Numbered from the stretch's first letter, positions 1 to 10,153 are shown. The stretch: 64,000 nucleotides of DNA from CAYRLW01 sp964425215 (GCA_964425215.1 CAYRLW010000015.1:3194-67193), one strand, 5' to 3'. The notes: generated by a model not told the origin, from the sequence alone. Numbers and translations: made by a program.

Positions 1-1120
1 GGAAAAAATCAAAACTGACTATTACTCGGCTCGCGAAGACCGCGCCCACCATATACGCCGTCGTAAGGCCCGAAAGCAGATACACCTCCGTGGGCTTTAA
101 AAGCCGTCCGATGACCCGGGGGTTCACCAGATAAATAAAAAACCCGAATACGAGTAGAAGCACCAGGATTTGACCGATCACGTGGGCGGGATCGCTTTTA
201 GTAAGGGACAGCCCTAGGGCCCGCAGACGGATCATATCGTCCTTCGACACGATAAATCCCTTTTTAATAATCCTATCGCCCCGTTCTATCTGTTTAACCA
301 CCGGTTCAACCCTGGATCGGCTTTCTTCTAGACGCTGGGCCGTATCGTCGGAGGAAAAGAAAACATTTTCCGAAATAAAAGGCATCAATAGACCCTGGGC
401 AAGGTTAGCGAAGGAGGTAGGATAGGCTCCACCCTTGCTGACTTCTACAATCCGGTCCCGGACGCTCTGCAGGGTAACCACCTTGGAGTAGGGAATCCGT
501 TCCCGTTCGATTCGGCCTTCATTTTTGCGTATCAATTCCACCGTATCGGGGTTGTAAACGTCCAAACCCGATTTGGGAAGGGAAAAAATACCCCCATCCA
601 GGATGATTTTTAAGACCGATTCCCCATAATCTAGGAATTTGAGCCGGGAAGGACTTCTAAACAGGGCGTCTAAGGTATCCTTGGAAAACAGGCCGGGAAA
701 TTCAGCCTGCATGGCCAATTTAAAAGCCTCGGCGGAGGAATTCTTGGTAAAAAGAGATCGGGATAGGGAAGAAAACCGACGATAAAAGGCCAGGGAATCC
801 CGGGACGCGCTGTCGGAAAATCGGAAGACCGCCGGCACGAGCCGCTCTTCCGCCTCCCGCCGCAGTTGCGTAGCGTCTTCGTCCACGTAGGAAATGGACC
901 GTTCGGCCACCACATCCCGGTCCGCCACCCGACCGACTTCAAACTCCCTCAGTTCTCCGGCTAATTTTGGATCCGACAGAGGCCCGCTGGTGATGAAAAA
1001 TAGGGAAATGAGAAACCCCGCCGCCGCGGCCGCCGTGGGACCGGGGCGTAAAAAAGAAGGCCGCAGTTTCCCTAAAAATGAGTCCAAGGTGGAATATTCG
1101 CTATTTCGTTTCACGATCAT
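1..1120 (-). CDS. 7TM-HD family phosphohydrolase (PgpH-like), truncated by the window edge
   Basis: The N-terminal 373 codons of a membrane HD-domain phosphodiesterase are visible. By family knowledge these enzymes degrade cyclic di-AMP in the cytoplasm and sense through an extracytoplasmic domain. The sequence shows a short cytoplasmic start, a transmembrane helix at about residues 30-46, a long polar region resembling the 7TMR-HDED sensor (about 50-330), then the first helices of the membrane bundle. The catalytic HD domain lies beyond position 1, so the assignment rests on the N-terminal architecture and on position: phoH lies immediately upstream, as in many bacteria where phoH, this gene and ybeY are adjacent. 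The ATG at 1120 lies 20 bases inside the end of phoH, which suggests translational coupling; a GTG at 1114 is an alternative start. Confidence 0.85.
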   Translation of the reverse strand, partial: MIVKRNSEYSTLDSFLGKLRPSFLRPGPTAAAAAGFLISLFFITSGPLSDPKLAGELREFEVGRVADRDVVAERSISYVDEDATQLRREAEERLVPAVFRFSDSASRDSLAFYRRFSSLSRSLFTKNSSAEAFKLAMQAEFPGLFSKDTLDALFRSPSRLKFLDYGESVLKIILDGGIFSLPKSGLDVYNPDTVELIRKNEGRIERERIPYSKVVTLQSVRDRIVEVSKGGAYPTSFANLAQGLLMPFISENVFFSSDDTAQRLEESRSRVEPVVKQIERGDRIIKKGFIVSKDDMIRLRALGLSLTKSDPAHVIGQILVLLLVFGFFIYLVNPRVIGRLLKPTEVYLLSGLTTAYMVGAVFASRVIVSFDFF

Positions 1121-2075
1121 ACGCTTGAATGATCTTTTTGATCAAAGGATTTCGTACCACATCACCCGTATTTAAATAGGCCGTATACAACCCCTCCACA
1201 TCCTTTAAAATAGAAAGGGCGTGGATCAGCCCCGAATCCACACGCCGAGGCAGGTCTACCTGGGTTGTATCACCGGTTACAATGGCCTGGGATTTTTCAC
1301 CGATCCGGGTTAAAAACATTTTCATCTGTTCCTTGGTGGTGTTTTGGGCTTCGTCCAAAATGACCACGCAATCGTTCAGGCTCCGTCCCCGCATATACGC
1401 CAAGGGGGCGATCTCTATGGCCCGGTTTTCTTCCATCCGCCGTATCATTTCGTAGGGAACCAGAGCTTCCATGGCGTCGTACAGGGGCTTTAGGTAGGGA
1501 TTGATTTTTTGAGCCAAATCCCCGGGCAAAAAACCTAAACTTTCTCCCGCTTCCACCACCGGCCGGGTTAAAATAAGCTTTCGCCGTTTCTTGCCCAGCA
1601 CCAGGCGCAGAGCCTCGGCCACCGCCAAAAACGTCTTCCCCGTCCCCGCGGGACCGACGCAAAACACGATATCGTGGTTTCTAATCCCCTGAATATACGC
1701 CGCCTGGTTCAAGGTTCGGGGGTAGACCCGGCCGTACCCGTTGGGAATTTGTATCACCGCGTCCCGCAGGGGATCCACGGGGGATGCACCTTCCGCGCCA
1801 TCGGCGGAAGTATCGGTAATGGCACCCGCCACGGCTTTGACAAATTCCGGAGAAGGATGTTCCCCCGATTTGACCGCGGCGATGAGACTATCGATAACCG
1901 CTCTACAACGCTGTTGACCCTTTTCGTCCAACCCTTCCAAGCGCAATTCGTTGCCCCGGGCGGCTATGCGTCCACCAACGGTTCCTTCGATTAAACGAAG
2001 GTTGCCGTCGTTGGCTCCGCAAACCCCCGTTACTAGGTCTTGATTATCCAGAACTATGGTTATGCTCTCGTCCAA
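1101..2075 (-). CDS. phoH: PhoH-like ATPase
   Basis: This is a cytoplasmic P-loop ATPase of the PhoH family, linked by family knowledge to RNA metabolism. Its 324 residues match the usual length. Walker A (GPAGTGKT) is at about residues 141-148 and Walker B (VVILDEAQ) ends near residue 244; the family feature LTRPVVEAGESLGFLPGD lies between them. Translation most likely begins at a TTG at 2075, because a GAGG Shine-Dalgarno precedes it at suitable distance and no ATG fits the conserved N-terminus. The stop overlaps the start of the PgpH-like gene by 20 bases, so the two probably form one operon. The precise cellular role of PhoH is not certain in any spirochaete. Confidence 0.95.
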   Translation of the reverse strand: MDESITIVLDNQDLVTGVCGANDGNLRLIEGTVGGRIAARGNELRLEGLDEKGQQRCRAVIDSLIAAVKSGEHPSPEFVKAVAGAITDTSADGAEGASPVDPLRDAVIQIPNGYGRVYPRTLNQAAYIQGIRNHDIVFCVGPAGTGKTFLAVAEALRLVLGKKRRKLILTRPVVEAGESLGFLPGDLAQKINPYLKPLYDAMEALVPYEMIRRMEENRAIEIAPLAYMRGRSLNDCVVILDEAQNTTKEQMKMFLTRIGEKSQAIVTGDTTQVDLPRRVDSGLIHALSILKDVEGLYTAYLNTGDVVRNPLIKKIIQAYDRETK

Positions 2076-2325
2076 AAAGAACCTCTACCGTAAAAGTGTA
2101 TAGACCCCTTTCGTCGAAGTCAACTAGGAGCCCCTCGGGCTGGTTGATTTTTTAAGACCCCAGGATACCTCTTAACCCCTAAAAATATCGATAAAATCGG
2201 TTCCTTTGGAGGTTTTCAAGGTAAAAATCGCGGTGACAGACAATTTTTTTATGAAAAACGGACCAGCCCGACAGGTTCCTCGGTTAGTTCGACCATTACC
2301 GATTCTAGCCTACCGTTTCGGCAAC

Positions 2326-5300
2326 CTATTTTATATAAAACCCCGTATAATCCGAGGCTACTTCCGTTTTTATTTCCGTTATGGGCACCCATTGAACCAA
2401 GAAAGAGACCTGGGTGTTAAACTTGTACCGGAACGGAGCGGTGGTGGTATCCAAATAGGGGACCAAATCCACCCCTAACTTGGCGTTCCAATCTCCTAGA
2501 TAGTGGGTAGCCCCAAAACTAAGGGCTTTTAACTTAAAGCCCGAACTTTTTCGTAGCTCCTCGTTGTCAAACCGGAATGAGTTCACCAAATCGAACCATA
2601 TATTCTGCTGTCCCGGCAGGTCCACCGGCGTATCCCACCAGGGTAAACTCTGGATATACCTGAAAACCACCGGATTTTGGGATTTAGCGCTAAAGGATAC
2701 ATCGAGAAATTGGGCTACTTTTACCGTGGTACCCAGGGAAAAAAACAGGCTTGAATAGGTGTAGCGTTGAAGATCCAAGGATACATTGGAGTTTATATCG
2801 ATGGAATAGGTAAACCGATCCCGCCACAGGGGCTCGCCCTTGATCGAATTCGTGTAGCCCAGGGTAAAACTCTTGGGGCGCAGTTGCTGGGTACCGACCA
2901 CGGCCTTCCATCCGTACAGGGGGTCTAAATCGTACTTGTTATCGTAGGCCGCCGTAAACGTGGAGGTTAATCCCCCATAGGTGGCGGAAGAAACGAGACT
3001 GGTAAATTGACCCAATTCGGGATCGTAAATTCCCGACTGGGAAAGGTTTCTCTGGTTGCCAAAATCCACGGTTTCGGAAAAGGAAACGGGTTTATAGATC
3101 GGATCCCCCAGGGGGTCAAATACCGACGCGGAAGCCCGGGTTGTGGATAGCCAAGCGCGGAGGGCTGTGGTTCCGTACACCGTAGGATCCCTTGGAGGCA
3201 GGTCCGCCGACAGGGAAAGATTTTGAGGTTTATCCCGTACGAGGGCTTCCAGGTTAAACGCTAAATAATGTTTTTCTATATCGTTTTTTGTCCAGCTTCC
3301 GTATTGAACGTCCCACACCGGATCTTGGGAGGTCCCTGTAAACACCGATTTGGCTAAAAGGCCCTTTAGGTTGTACTGAATATTCGTGCCCCCCCACACG
3401 GGGTCCTGGCTAAAGGGCTTCTGCGTAACCGCCAGTTCTGAAGCGGTGGTAAAATAGGTGCCGTTATAGGCCCGCAGTTTGGCGGCGTCCAATTCTGCGG
3501 GGGTGTCAAACTCCTCGGCCTGCTCGTTTAGGTAGGAATAACCCTGGACCGCCGCCGTTCCGGACAAGGTGAGGGCCGTGGAGAGGGCCAGGTTAGGATC
3601 GGTAACCGTAACGGTGGTACTGCCGGAATTTTTAAGGGTGGTCAAAACAGAGGACACTTGATTCCACGCCACCTTATTCGCCTCGGTCCAATTCTCCTGG
3701 GAGGACCGGAATTGCAATTCCGAAGCCATGGCGGGAGTAAAGGCGTAGTCCACCGCGAAGTGGAGCGGTGAATCCTTGAAAGTTGTATCGAATTTTTGGG
3801 AAAGGGCCGGCGGTGATAGAATTGAACCGAGGCTATCCGCAGGATTCGAAAGAACTGAGGCTCCCGGATCAATCGATGAATCTTCCTTCCAGGGGGAGCG
3901 GGGCGGAGCCCAGTCTTTTAATGGATCCCCAGTGGTTGCTCCCTTTTGCGTTCCCGCTGAGGGACTGGGACTTTCGTAGGGCCGCCCCGTGACCGACGCG
4001 GTAAGAGAAAAGAGGGTAAATTTATCGGGATAGAAGAAGGTTCGGTTGGGGGAGCTAGAGTCGGCGCTGTACAGGGTGGAAGATCGGGTGTTAAAGGTTA
4101 CGTAACTCGTGGCGTTGGTAATAGCGAGGGTATTAACGTAAGGTTTTAGGCTTCCCACGGGGAATTGGGTGGTATCGCTGATCCGCCATTCGTAGGAAGG
4201 AAGGACCGGGACGGTGCTGGAAGCCACCGTGGAGGTGGTGGATTGGTTTAACATACTGAACCAATCCATGGCTTCCGATCGGTTCATAAAATCCTGTTCC
4301 ACGTAGGGATCGGCGTAGAAGGGGAAGGACCAGATCAAGTTTGTGGTGTCGGTCTTTACGGAACCCGACGCTTTAATCCGATACCGGAAGGGTATCTCAT
4401 AAAGAAAGAATTTACTCGTATTCCAATCGCTCTGGGGGGAATAGGCCGTAAAGGGAGAATAATAATTAGAACCTATTTGATACACCGTCCGGGTAAGCCC
4501 AAGCCCCGCCTCCAGGTTCGTAGGGCCCAGGACTCCCCTTTTGGGGATTATCAAATTGGTCCCCAGGTATCCGCCCAGGTTGGTATACGCGTCGAAAAGA
4601 ACCGACAAGCTCGTTTCGTCGGAATTTTTTACCCGTTTCCCTGTACTCCGTAAAAAGATACCCTCCTGTTTCCGTTCCGTCTCCGCACTGGAGCCCAGTA
4701 TTTTGGTGATAGAACTTTCGCTGGAAGAGCTCGCCTTAGGTCGCCCCAGCAGGTACGTGGTAGTTTGCACAAAGGTACCTTCCCGGGACCGGAACCCCAA
4801 GACGGGATGAAAAACTACTTCGTCCCCCGGAAGGTAAAAAAAAGGGATGTACAGTACGGGGACCTCGCCGACCTTGAGGATCCCGTTTAAAATAGCCCAA
4901 TCGGAGCCCGGTAAAAGCCACAGTTTGGACGCGTTGATAGACCAATACTGGTCTTCCGTTTTGGCATTGCCGATTACCGCGTCCTTGAGTACCGTAACGT
5001 CATCGGCGGAACGGGAAATTAAATCCCCCGCGAACCGGTAGGCCGTCTCTTGCCCCGTCAACGACCGTTCGGAAACCCCATGGATAAAAACCCCCGACCA
5101 ATTGTCCACATTGATTACCAGGGATTCGCCCTTAAAGGTTTCTACCGTTCCCCCACCCTCTTTGGTATATTCCACGTTCCCCGTGGCGGAAAGACTGTTA
5201 CTCGTCCGGTTATAGAGGATTTCATTGGCCGAAAGACGGTACACCGTTTCCCCATCTTTTAGCGTCAGGACCACGTTTCCCGAAAGACGGGCGTACTCTT

Positions 5301-5715
5301 CGTTTACCACCTTCAGGGTAAAATATTCGCTGTTCCTGGCCGACTCGATGGTGATCGTCTTAGCGGTTTCCTGGGCACCCTGATTACCCGGGGCTGGCTT
5401 TCCCGTGGCGGGACTCGAGACGGTGCCCGACACCGGGGGAGCCACCGTAATGCCGTAATAGGAACGGAGCCGGTCAGCCAATTCCTGGGCGGTGCCCCCC
5501 TCGCTTAACCCTAAACGGCGGCACCATTGGACCAGTTCCAGCAGGGTGCTGGTACGGATATCCATTTCCGTAACGTCCGGGACCACCGAATCGGAGCTTT
5601 GGGGGAACTGGGTTCCCGAAGCAGAAAGGTCTTGAGCCCCGAGGGAAAAGGTACCGAGGAGCCCCATGAGGAAGCAAACCAAACTTACGCCAAACCGATC
5701 CCGGGGGAACCTCAT
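2326..5715 (-). CDS. lptD: LptD/OstA-type outer membrane beta-barrel protein
   Basis: This 1129-residue protein has a signal peptide (about residues 1-27, ending SLGA), an OstA-like N-terminal jelly-roll region (about 120-330, with repeated [17 protein letters not shown] strands) and a long beta-rich C-terminal barrel. In LPS bacteria LptD inserts LPS into the outer membrane. Treponemes are generally considered to lack LPS, so the substrate here is unknown and transport of another glycolipid is inference. Residues 54-88 resemble a SAP-type helix-loop-helix ([20 protein letters not shown]), which is unusual at this position. The ATG overlaps the uvrA stop as ATGA and a GGAGGAA site lies inside the uvrA end, so translation is coupled to uvrA. 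I recall the same uvrA/OstA order in T. pallidum. Confidence 0.85.
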   Translation of the reverse strand: MRFPRDRFGVSLVCFLMGLLGTFSLGAQDLSASGTQFPQSSDSVVPDVTEMDIRTSTLLELVQWCRRLGLSEGGTAQELADRLRSYYGITVAPPVSGTVSSPATGKPAPGNQGAQETAKTITIESARNSEYFTLKVVNEEYARLSGNVVLTLKDGETVYRLSANEILYNRTSNSLSATGNVEYTKEGGGTVETFKGESLVINVDNWSGVFIHGVSERSLTGQETAYRFAGDLISRSADDVTVLKDAVIGNAKTEDQYWSINASKLWLLPGSDWAILNGILKVGEVPVLYIPFFYLPGDEVVFHPVLGFRSREGTFVQTTTYLLGRPKASSSSESSITKILGSSAETERKQEGIFLRSTGKRVKNSDETSLSVLFDAYTNLGGYLGTNLIIPKRGVLGPTNLEAGLGLTRTVYQIGSNYYSPFTAYSPQSDWNTSKFFLYEIPFRYRIKASGSVKTDTTNLIWSFPFYADPYVEQDFMNRSEAMDWFSMLNQSTTSTVASSTVPVLPSYEWRISDTTQFPVGSLKPYVNTLAITNATSYVTFNTRSSTLYSADSSSPNRTFFYPDKFTLFSLTASVTGRPYESPSPSAGTQKGATTGDPLKDWAPPRSPWKEDSSIDPGASVLSNPADSLGSILSPPALSQKFDTTFKDSPLHFAVDYAFTPAMASELQFRSSQENWTEANKVAWNQVSSVLTTLKNSGSTTVTVTDPNLALSTALTLSGTAAVQGYSYLNEQAEEFDTPAELDAAKLRAYNGTYFTTASELAVTQKPFSQDPVWGGTNIQYNLKGLLAKSVFTGTSQDPVWDVQYGSWTKNDIEKHYLAFNLEALVRDKPQNLSLSADLPPRDPTVYGTTALRAWLSTTRASASVFDPLGDPIYKPVSFSETVDFGNQRNLSQSGIYDPELGQFTSLVSSATYGGLTSTFTAAYDNKYDLDPLYGWKAVVGTQQLRPKSFTLGYTNSIKGEPLWRDRFTYSIDINSNVSLDLQRYTYSSLFFSLGTTVKVAQFLDVSFSAKSQNPVVFRYIQSLPWWDTPVDLPGQQNIWFDLVNSFRFDNEELRKSSGFKLKALSFGATHYLGDWNAKLGVDLVPYLDTTTAPFRYKFNTQVSFLVQWVPITEIKTEVASDYTGFYIK

Positions 5716-8540
5716 TTCCTCCGATCCAGCATTTCTTTAACGTAAAAGCCCGTATAGGAGCGGGAACAGTGGGCCAATTCTTCAGGGGTCCCGGCAAAAA
5801 CCAATTCCCCGCCCCTATCGCCCCCTTCGGGTCCCAAATCGATCAAATAATCCGCCTGAAGGATCACGTCCAAGTTATGTTCTATCATCAAAACCGTATT
5901 TCCCCCTTCCACCAGCCGTTGAACCACTTCCATCAACAGTTTTACGTCCGCGAAATGGAGGCCCGTGGTGGGTTCGTCCAAGATATAAAGGGTTTTCCCC
6001 GTGGACCGCTTGGAAAGTTCCAGAGCGAGTTTCACCCTCTGGGCCTCCCCACCCGAAAGGGTCAGGGCCGATTGACCCAGCTTAACGTACCCCAGCCCCA
6101 CCGACAGCAGGGTATCCAATTTTTTGGCTATATGGGGAATAAACTCAAAAAAAGAGGCCGCTTCCTCGATGGTCATATCCAGCACGTCGGCTATATTTTT
6201 CCCCTTGTACCGGACCTCGAGGGTTTCCTTATTAAACCTTCTTCCATGACACACGTCGCAGGTAATATACACGTCGGGAAGAAAATTCATCTCTATTTTT
6301 ATGGTTCCGTCACCTTGACAATTTTCGCACCGTCCTCCCTTGACGTTAAACGAAAACCGTCCGGGTTTGTAACCCCGGCTTTTCGCGTCCGGAAGCGAAG
6401 AGAACAGATCCCGGATACCCGAAAACATCCCCACGTAGGTGGCGGGGTTGGACCGGGGAGTCCGGCCTATGGGGCTCTGATCGATATTGATCACCTTATC
6501 CAAATGCTCTACACCCTCGATACTCCCGAATGCCCCTTCGCTGTAGCTAGTCCGGGAAAGTCGGTTTGAAACCGCCGGGTACAGCACGTCCGACAGGAGG
6601 GTCGATTTTCCCGAACCGGACACCCCGGTAATGCACGTGAAGGCCCCCAGGGGGATGGATACGTCGATGCCCTTAAGGTTGTGCTCGGTTACATTTTTTA
6701 AAACCAAGAACTTTCCGTTTCCTTTTCGTCGTTCCTGGGGTTTATCGATCTTTAAGGTCCCGGCTAGATACTGCCCCGTTAGGCTTTCCTTTACCTTCAT
6801 CACCTCTTCCGGGCTTCCTTGAGCGACGATGTACCCTCCGTGAACCCCCGCTCCGGGGCCCAGGTCTACAATGTAATCCGCCGTCCGGAGGGTTTGCTCG
6901 TCGTGTTCCACCACGATAAGGGTATTTCCAATGTTTTTTAAATAGACCAGCGTATCGATAAGCCGTTGGTTGTCCCGCTGGTGCAAACCTATGGACGGTT
7001 CGTCCAGGATATACAAAACCCCGACCAGACTTGAACCGATTTGGGTCGCCAACCGGATTCGCTGGGCCTCTCCACCCGAAAGGGTGGCCGCCTTCCGCTC
7101 CAGGGTAAGATAATCCAGACCCACGTTTTTCATAAACCCCAGACGGGCGATAATTTCTTTAAAAATTTGTTTGGCTATTTTCTTTTCCGTATCCGTAAAA
7201 ACGGTGGTTTCAAAAAAGGTCAACGAATCGGTAACCGACAAATTCGTCAGGTCCCAAATGGAGCGAGCCCCAACGGTTACCGCCAGGGCTTCGGGGCGTA
7301 AGCGCTTGCCTCCGCAAACCTCGCAAGCCTTTTGGCTCATAAATTTTTCCAGCCATTCCTTGATCCCCGAGGATTGGGTTTCCAAATACCGGCGTTTAAG
7401 GTCCTCCAAAACCCCAGGAAATCGGGAACGGTACTCAAACCGTCCGGTTTTATCACGATTTTCGTAGGTTACGTCGATTTCTTCGTCGCTTCCGTATAAA
7501 ATCGCATTCATAATCCGGCTGGGAAGCTCGTTAAAGGGGGTATCCAGGCTGAATTTATAGTGTTTAGCCAAGCTTTCAAAGCGGCTCCGATGCCACGCCG
7601 AATCGGGGTTGTACGGGACACAGCCCCCTTCGTTAAAAGAGAGGGATCGATCGGGAATTACCAGATCCGGGTCAAATTCCAACTTGGCTCCCAACCCTGA
7701 ACAGGCGGGACAAGCGCCGTAGGGGTTATTGAACGAAAACAATCGGGGTTGTAATTCGGGGATCGAAATACCGCAATCGGGACAGGCGTTTTTAATGCTA
7801 AAAAAATGTTCCCGGTCCCCGCCCTCGCCCTGTTCCAACACGATCATTATCCCATCCGAGGCTTCCAGGGCCGTTTCCACCGACTCGGCGAGTCGAGATC
7901 GGGTTTCCGGTCCCAGGATCAACCGGTCCACCACGATTTCGATGGTGTGCTTTTTTTGCTTGTCCAGTTTGATATCCTCTTCCAGGGCCACGAGCAACCC
8001 GTCAACGCGGGCTCGAACAAAACCCGCTTTCCGCGCATCCTCGATAATTTTTTGATGTTCCCCCTTTTTCCCCCGCACCACCGGAGACAGGAGTTGTACC
8101 CGGCTTCCCTCGCCAAAGGAGAGGATCGTATCGATGATTTGATCGATCGACTGTTCTTGAATTTCCCTGCCGCAGGATGGACAGTGGGGAATACCGATCC
8201 GGGCAAAAAGAAGCCGGTAGTAGTCGTAAATTTCCGTAACCGTTCCCACCGTGGATCGGGGATTCCGATGGGTGGTTTTCTGTTCGATCGAAATAGCCGG
8301 GGAAAGCCCCTCGATATAGTCCAAATCCGGTTTATCCATACGGCCCAAAAATTGTCGAGCGTAGGCCGAAAGACTTTCCACGTACCGCCGCTGTCCCTCC
8401 GCGAAAATCGTATCAAAGGCCAAGGAACTTTTACCCGAGCCCGAAAGACCAGAAATAACGATCAGCTTGTCCCGGGGAAGTTCCAAATCGATATTTTTAA
8501 GATTGTGCTCCCGGGCACCCTTAATGATAAGTTTATCCAT
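5712..8540 (-). CDS. uvrA: Excinuclease ABC subunit A
   Basis: UvrA is the damage-recognition ATPase of nucleotide excision repair and works with UvrB in the cytoplasm. The 942-residue length is typical. It has two ABC modules: Walker [13 protein letters not shown] near residue 32 and [10 protein letters not shown] near residue 640, each with an LSGGEAQR signature. Zinc-finger cysteines are present (CPSC near residue 125 with a later CPDC, and CENC/CDVC near residue 730). The start ATG at 8540 has no Shine-Dalgarno. A promoter at 8549-8577 places the -10 box eight bases before the ATG, so the mRNA may be leaderless. The lptD gene follows with an ATGA overlap. Confidence 0.98.
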   Translation of the reverse strand: MDKLIIKGAREHNLKNIDLELPRDKLIVISGLSGSGKSSLAFDTIFAEGQRRYVESLSAYARQFLGRMDKPDLDYIEGLSPAISIEQKTTHRNPRSTVGTVTEIYDYYRLLFARIGIPHCPSCGREIQEQSIDQIIDTILSFGEGSRVQLLSPVVRGKKGEHQKIIEDARKAGFVRARVDGLLVALEEDIKLDKQKKHTIEIVVDRLILGPETRSRLAESVETALEASDGIMIVLEQGEGGDREHFFSIKNACPDCGISIPELQPRLFSFNNPYGACPACSGLGAKLEFDPDLVIPDRSLSFNEGGCVPYNPDSAWHRSRFESLAKHYKFSLDTPFNELPSRIMNAILYGSDEEIDVTYENRDKTGRFEYRSRFPGVLEDLKRRYLETQSSGIKEWLEKFMSQKACEVCGGKRLRPEALAVTVGARSIWDLTNLSVTDSLTFFETTVFTDTEKKIAKQIFKEIIARLGFMKNVGLDYLTLERKAATLSGGEAQRIRLATQIGSSLVGVLYILDEPSIGLHQRDNQRLIDTLVYLKNIGNTLIVVEHDEQTLRTADYIVDLGPGAGVHGGYIVAQGSPEEVMKVKESLTGQYLAGTLKIDKPQERRKGNGKFLVLKNVTEHNLKGIDVSIPLGAFTCITGVSGSGKSTLLSDVLYPAVSNRLSRTSYSEGAFGSIEGVEHLDKVINIDQSPIGRTPRSNPATYVGMFSGIRDLFSSLPDAKSRGYKPGRFSFNVKGGRCENCQGDGTIKIEMNFLPDVYITCDVCHGRRFNKETLEVRYKGKNIADVLDMTIEEAASFFEFIPHIAKKLDTLLSVGLGYVKLGQSALTLSGGEAQRVKLALELSKRSTGKTLYILDEPTTGLHFADVKLLMEVVQRLVEGGNTVLMIEHNLDVILQADYLIDLGPEGGDRGGELVFAGTPEELAHCSRSYTGFYVKEMLDRRK

Positions 8541-8548
8541 AGGAATTA

Positions 8549-8577
8549 AGAATACCCTGGGTCCCCGCGCCTAACAA
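8549..8577 (-). promoter_or_regulatory. Promoter of uvrA, leaderless geometry
   Basis: On the minus strand TTGTTA (8577-8572) is separated by 17 bases from TATTCT (8554-8549). Only eight bases separate the -10 box from the uvrA ATG, so transcription should begin at or within two bases of the start codon. Confidence 0.6.
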
Positions 8578-8652
8578 GCCCCTTTTAGCTTGTATCCCCA
8601 AGGGTACCCCTCTAACCATTCTTCGGGTCTCCTATCGTATGAACCCATCGAC

Positions 8653-8682
8653 TTGACCAGGAAGCCCCAGGTATGCTATGGT
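8653..8682 (+). promoter_or_regulatory. Promoter of tRNA-Val
   Basis: TTGACC (8653-8658), an 18-base spacer and TATGGT (8677-8682) lie 11 bases upstream of the mature tRNA 5' end. Confidence 0.55.
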
Positions 8683-8693
8683 CCTATCGCCTA

Positions 8694-8767
8694 GGGTGCT
8701 TGGCTCAGCTGGTTAGAGCGCCTCGTTTACACCGAGGATGTCAGAGGTTCGAATCCTCTAGCGCCCA
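8694..8767 (+). tRNA. tRNA-Val (anticodon TAC)
   Basis: A complete cloverleaf is visible: acceptor GGGTGCT pairing with AGCGCCC (one T-G wobble), D-arm GCTC/GAGC, anticodon stem CCTCG/CGAGG with loop TTTACAC (anticodon TAC at 8728-8730), and T-arm AGAGG-TTCGAAT-CCTCT. The discriminator is A8767 and CCA is not encoded. It reads GTA and, by wobble, other valine codons. Confidence 0.97.
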
Positions 8768-8792
8768 TAAAGTCAACATATTTTAAAACATT

Positions 8793-8805
8793 GAGGATTC
8801 GAACC
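8793..8805. repeat. Inverted 13-base copy of the tRNA-Val T-arm
   Basis: GAGGATTCGAACC here is the exact reverse complement of bases 8746-8758 in the tRNA T-arm, 35 bases downstream of the tRNA. It may be a relic of a second tRNA or an integration scar, or it may be chance. Confidence 0.35.
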
Positions 8806-8839
8806 GACGTACCGGCCCGGACACAGAGGGGAGAATAGA

Positions 8840-9787
8840 ATGGGCACACCCCCCGCACTTCAGAACAACGGTTTTTCTGTTTCTAAAATTTGGGACGCCG
8901 CACCCCACAACGCGTTTACGGATATGTGCCGGTTTCAAGACCGCTGGTACTGCGTTTTTCGTGAAGGAAAGACCCACGCGGGTACCGTAGGGAAAATACG
9001 GGTTCTCGTATCCACCGACGCCGTAACCTGGGAAGACGGAGGCCTGATCGCCGAACGGGGGGTGGATCTTCGGGATCCAAAACTTTCAATAACTCCGGAC
9101 AATCGCTTGATGCTGTTAATGGGGGGAAGCCGTATAAAAAAGGGTCTCTACGTGGACCGTCAAAATCGGGTCTCCTTTTCCACCGACGGGGGGCGGTGGG
9201 AATCCCTTCGGCCTATTTTGGAAAATGGGGATTGGTTATGGAGGCTTGATTGGTATCAGGGGCGGGGCTACGGGGTATCCTATCGTTTAAAAAATAGTCG
9301 TATCTGGGAACTCTACCTGTTTACTACACCTGATGGGGTCAACTACGAGGCTCTGGGGAAACTTCCGGTCAAAGGGAAACCCAACGAGACCACCCTGCGT
9401 TTCTCCGATTCGGGGACCCTGTACGCCCTGGTCCGTCGAGAAGGGGGCGACGCGCGGGGGTACTGGGGAACCAGTAAGAGTCCCTACAGGGCCTGGAGTT
9501 TTTCTTCCCTGGGGATCCGCTTGGGAGGACCTAATTTTATATTTCTAAACCATGGAGAGCCCCTCATCGGCAGTCGGATCCTCCGAAAACCCAGGGGGAA
9601 ACCGATAGAAGCCCGCATGGTTTTAGGAACCCTAGGGCTTGGGGTCTTTGTTCCCCGTTGGGAGCTCCCCAGCGGCGGAGATTGTTCCTATCCCGGCATG
9701 GTTACCTGGGGCGGTAAACTGTATATCAGTTATTATTCATCCCACGAAGGAAAAGCATCTATTTATATAGCCCAAAGGGAATTTTGA
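8840..9787 (+). CDS. Sialidase/BNR-fold beta-propeller protein
   Basis: This is a 315-residue protein without signal peptide or membrane segment, so probably cytoplasmic. It shows degenerate Asp-box motifs of the sialidase fold: VSTDAVTWED (about residue 57), FSTDGGRWES (about 113) and TTPDGVNYEA (about 161). These indicate a six-bladed propeller like that of exo-sialidases and related glycosidases. I cannot identify a full catalytic set, so no substrate is assigned. The ATG follows a GGGGAG Shine-Dalgarno at good spacing. It is a single gene between tRNA-Val and the magnesium locus, and an imperfect hairpin follows its stop. Confidence 0.7.
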   Translation: MGTPPALQNNGFSVSKIWDAAPHNAFTDMCRFQDRWYCVFREGKTHAGTVGKIRVLVSTDAVTWEDGGLIAERGVDLRDPKLSITPDNRLMLLMGGSRIKKGLYVDRQNRVSFSTDGGRWESLRPILENGDWLWRLDWYQGRGYGVSYRLKNSRIWELYLFTTPDGVNYEALGKLPVKGKPNETTLRFSDSGTLYALVRREGGDARGYWGTSKSPYRAWSFSSLGIRLGGPNFIFLNHGEPLIGSRILRKPRGKPIEARMVLGTLGLGVFVPRWELPSGGDCSYPGMVTWGGKLYISYYSSHEGKASIYIAQREF

Positions 9788-9795
9788 AAGCTCTA

Positions 9796-9837
9796 GAGGT
9801 TTTTTAAAAGTCTGTTACTTTTGAAAGAGCCTCTTTT
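9796..9837. terminator. Imperfect inverted repeat, probable terminator after the sialidase-fold gene
   Basis: GAGGTTTTTTAAAAG pairs imperfectly with CTTTTGAAAGAGCCTC and is followed by TTTTG. The sequence resembles the CTAGAGGCTATTTCAAAA repeat at about 25951, so it may be a dispersed repeat acting as a terminator. Confidence 0.45.
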
Positions 9838-9869
9838 GAATAGACTTTTATATAAATTTAATATATAAT
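9836..9869 (+). promoter_or_regulatory. Promoter of the mgtA leader transcript
   Basis: TTGAAT (9836-9841), 17 bases, TAATAT (9859-9864) lie in a very AT-rich stretch; TATAAT at 9864-9869 is an overlapping alternative -10 box. Transcription from here would give a leader of about 280 nt before mgtA. Confidence 0.5.
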
Positions 9870-9956
9870 AATTAGCGTCTGGATGTTTATTCAAAAAATG
9901 TCCATCCCGGATGGCTCTATGGCTGTTCATTTTTGCTGTGGAAGGAGGGTATTAGG

Positions 9957-10088
9957 ATGAAAGACCCCGGTGGCAGTAGTCATCAGTCTGCGTTAAGCGC
10001 CCAAGCGCGGTCCCAATCGGAAGATCCTTTACCAAAGCGGTACGCTTCCACAGCCGATGATTATCTAAAAGAGCGGTTCTTCTTTTAA
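9957..10088 (+). CDS. 43-codon leader ORF upstream of mgtA
   Basis: A strong Shine-Dalgarno (GGAAGGAGGG) sits before the ATG. The peptide begins MKDPGGSS, contains EDPLPKRY at residues 22-29 and DD at 34-35, and ends KERFFF. It has no signal peptide or membrane helix. The ORF lies in the long 5' leader of mgtA, and its stop at 10086-10088 is 15 bases before the hairpin that covers the mgtA ribosome-binding site. Enterobacterial mgtA is controlled by a short proline-containing leader peptide (MgtL) whose translation is sensitive to magnesium. An analogous role here is inference from position and from the Asp-Pro/Pro-rich residues. It could instead be a free microprotein acting on the transporter. 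The coding assignment rests on the ribosome-binding site and position only. Confidence 0.65.
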   Translation: MKDPGGSSHQSALSAQARSQSEDPLPKRYASTADDYLKERFFF

Positions 10089-10103
10089 ATACGCCGTCCC
10101 TTT

Positions 10104-10153
10104 AGTTCATCTCCCCTGTGAAGCGTTTTCGCAACCTAACGTGGAGATGAATT
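10104..10153 (+). promoter_or_regulatory. Hairpin sequestering the mgtA ribosome-binding site
   Basis: TTCATCTCC (10106-10114) is perfectly complementary to GGAGATGAA (10143-10151); a G-T and an A-T pair extend the stem to 11 pairs (10104-10114 with 10143-10153). The GGAG at 10143-10146 is the only Shine-Dalgarno for the ATG at 10154, which directly abuts the stem. The 28-base loop holds a small GCG-TTTT-CGC stem. Confidence 0.7.

Noticed and set aside
2128..2152. Hairpin AGCCC-CTC-GGGCT between phoH and lptD
   Set aside because: The T-run is about ten bases away and on the strand without a gene ending there; too weak to call a terminator.
5769..6569. 266-codon plus-strand frame opposite uvrA
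   Set aside because: It lies wholly antisense to the conserved C-terminal ABC domain of uvrA; its peptide shows no motif and no ribosome site.
7806..8549. 247-codon plus-strand frame opposite the start of uvrA
   Set aside because: Shadow of the uvrA N-terminal domain; would also cover the uvrA promoter.
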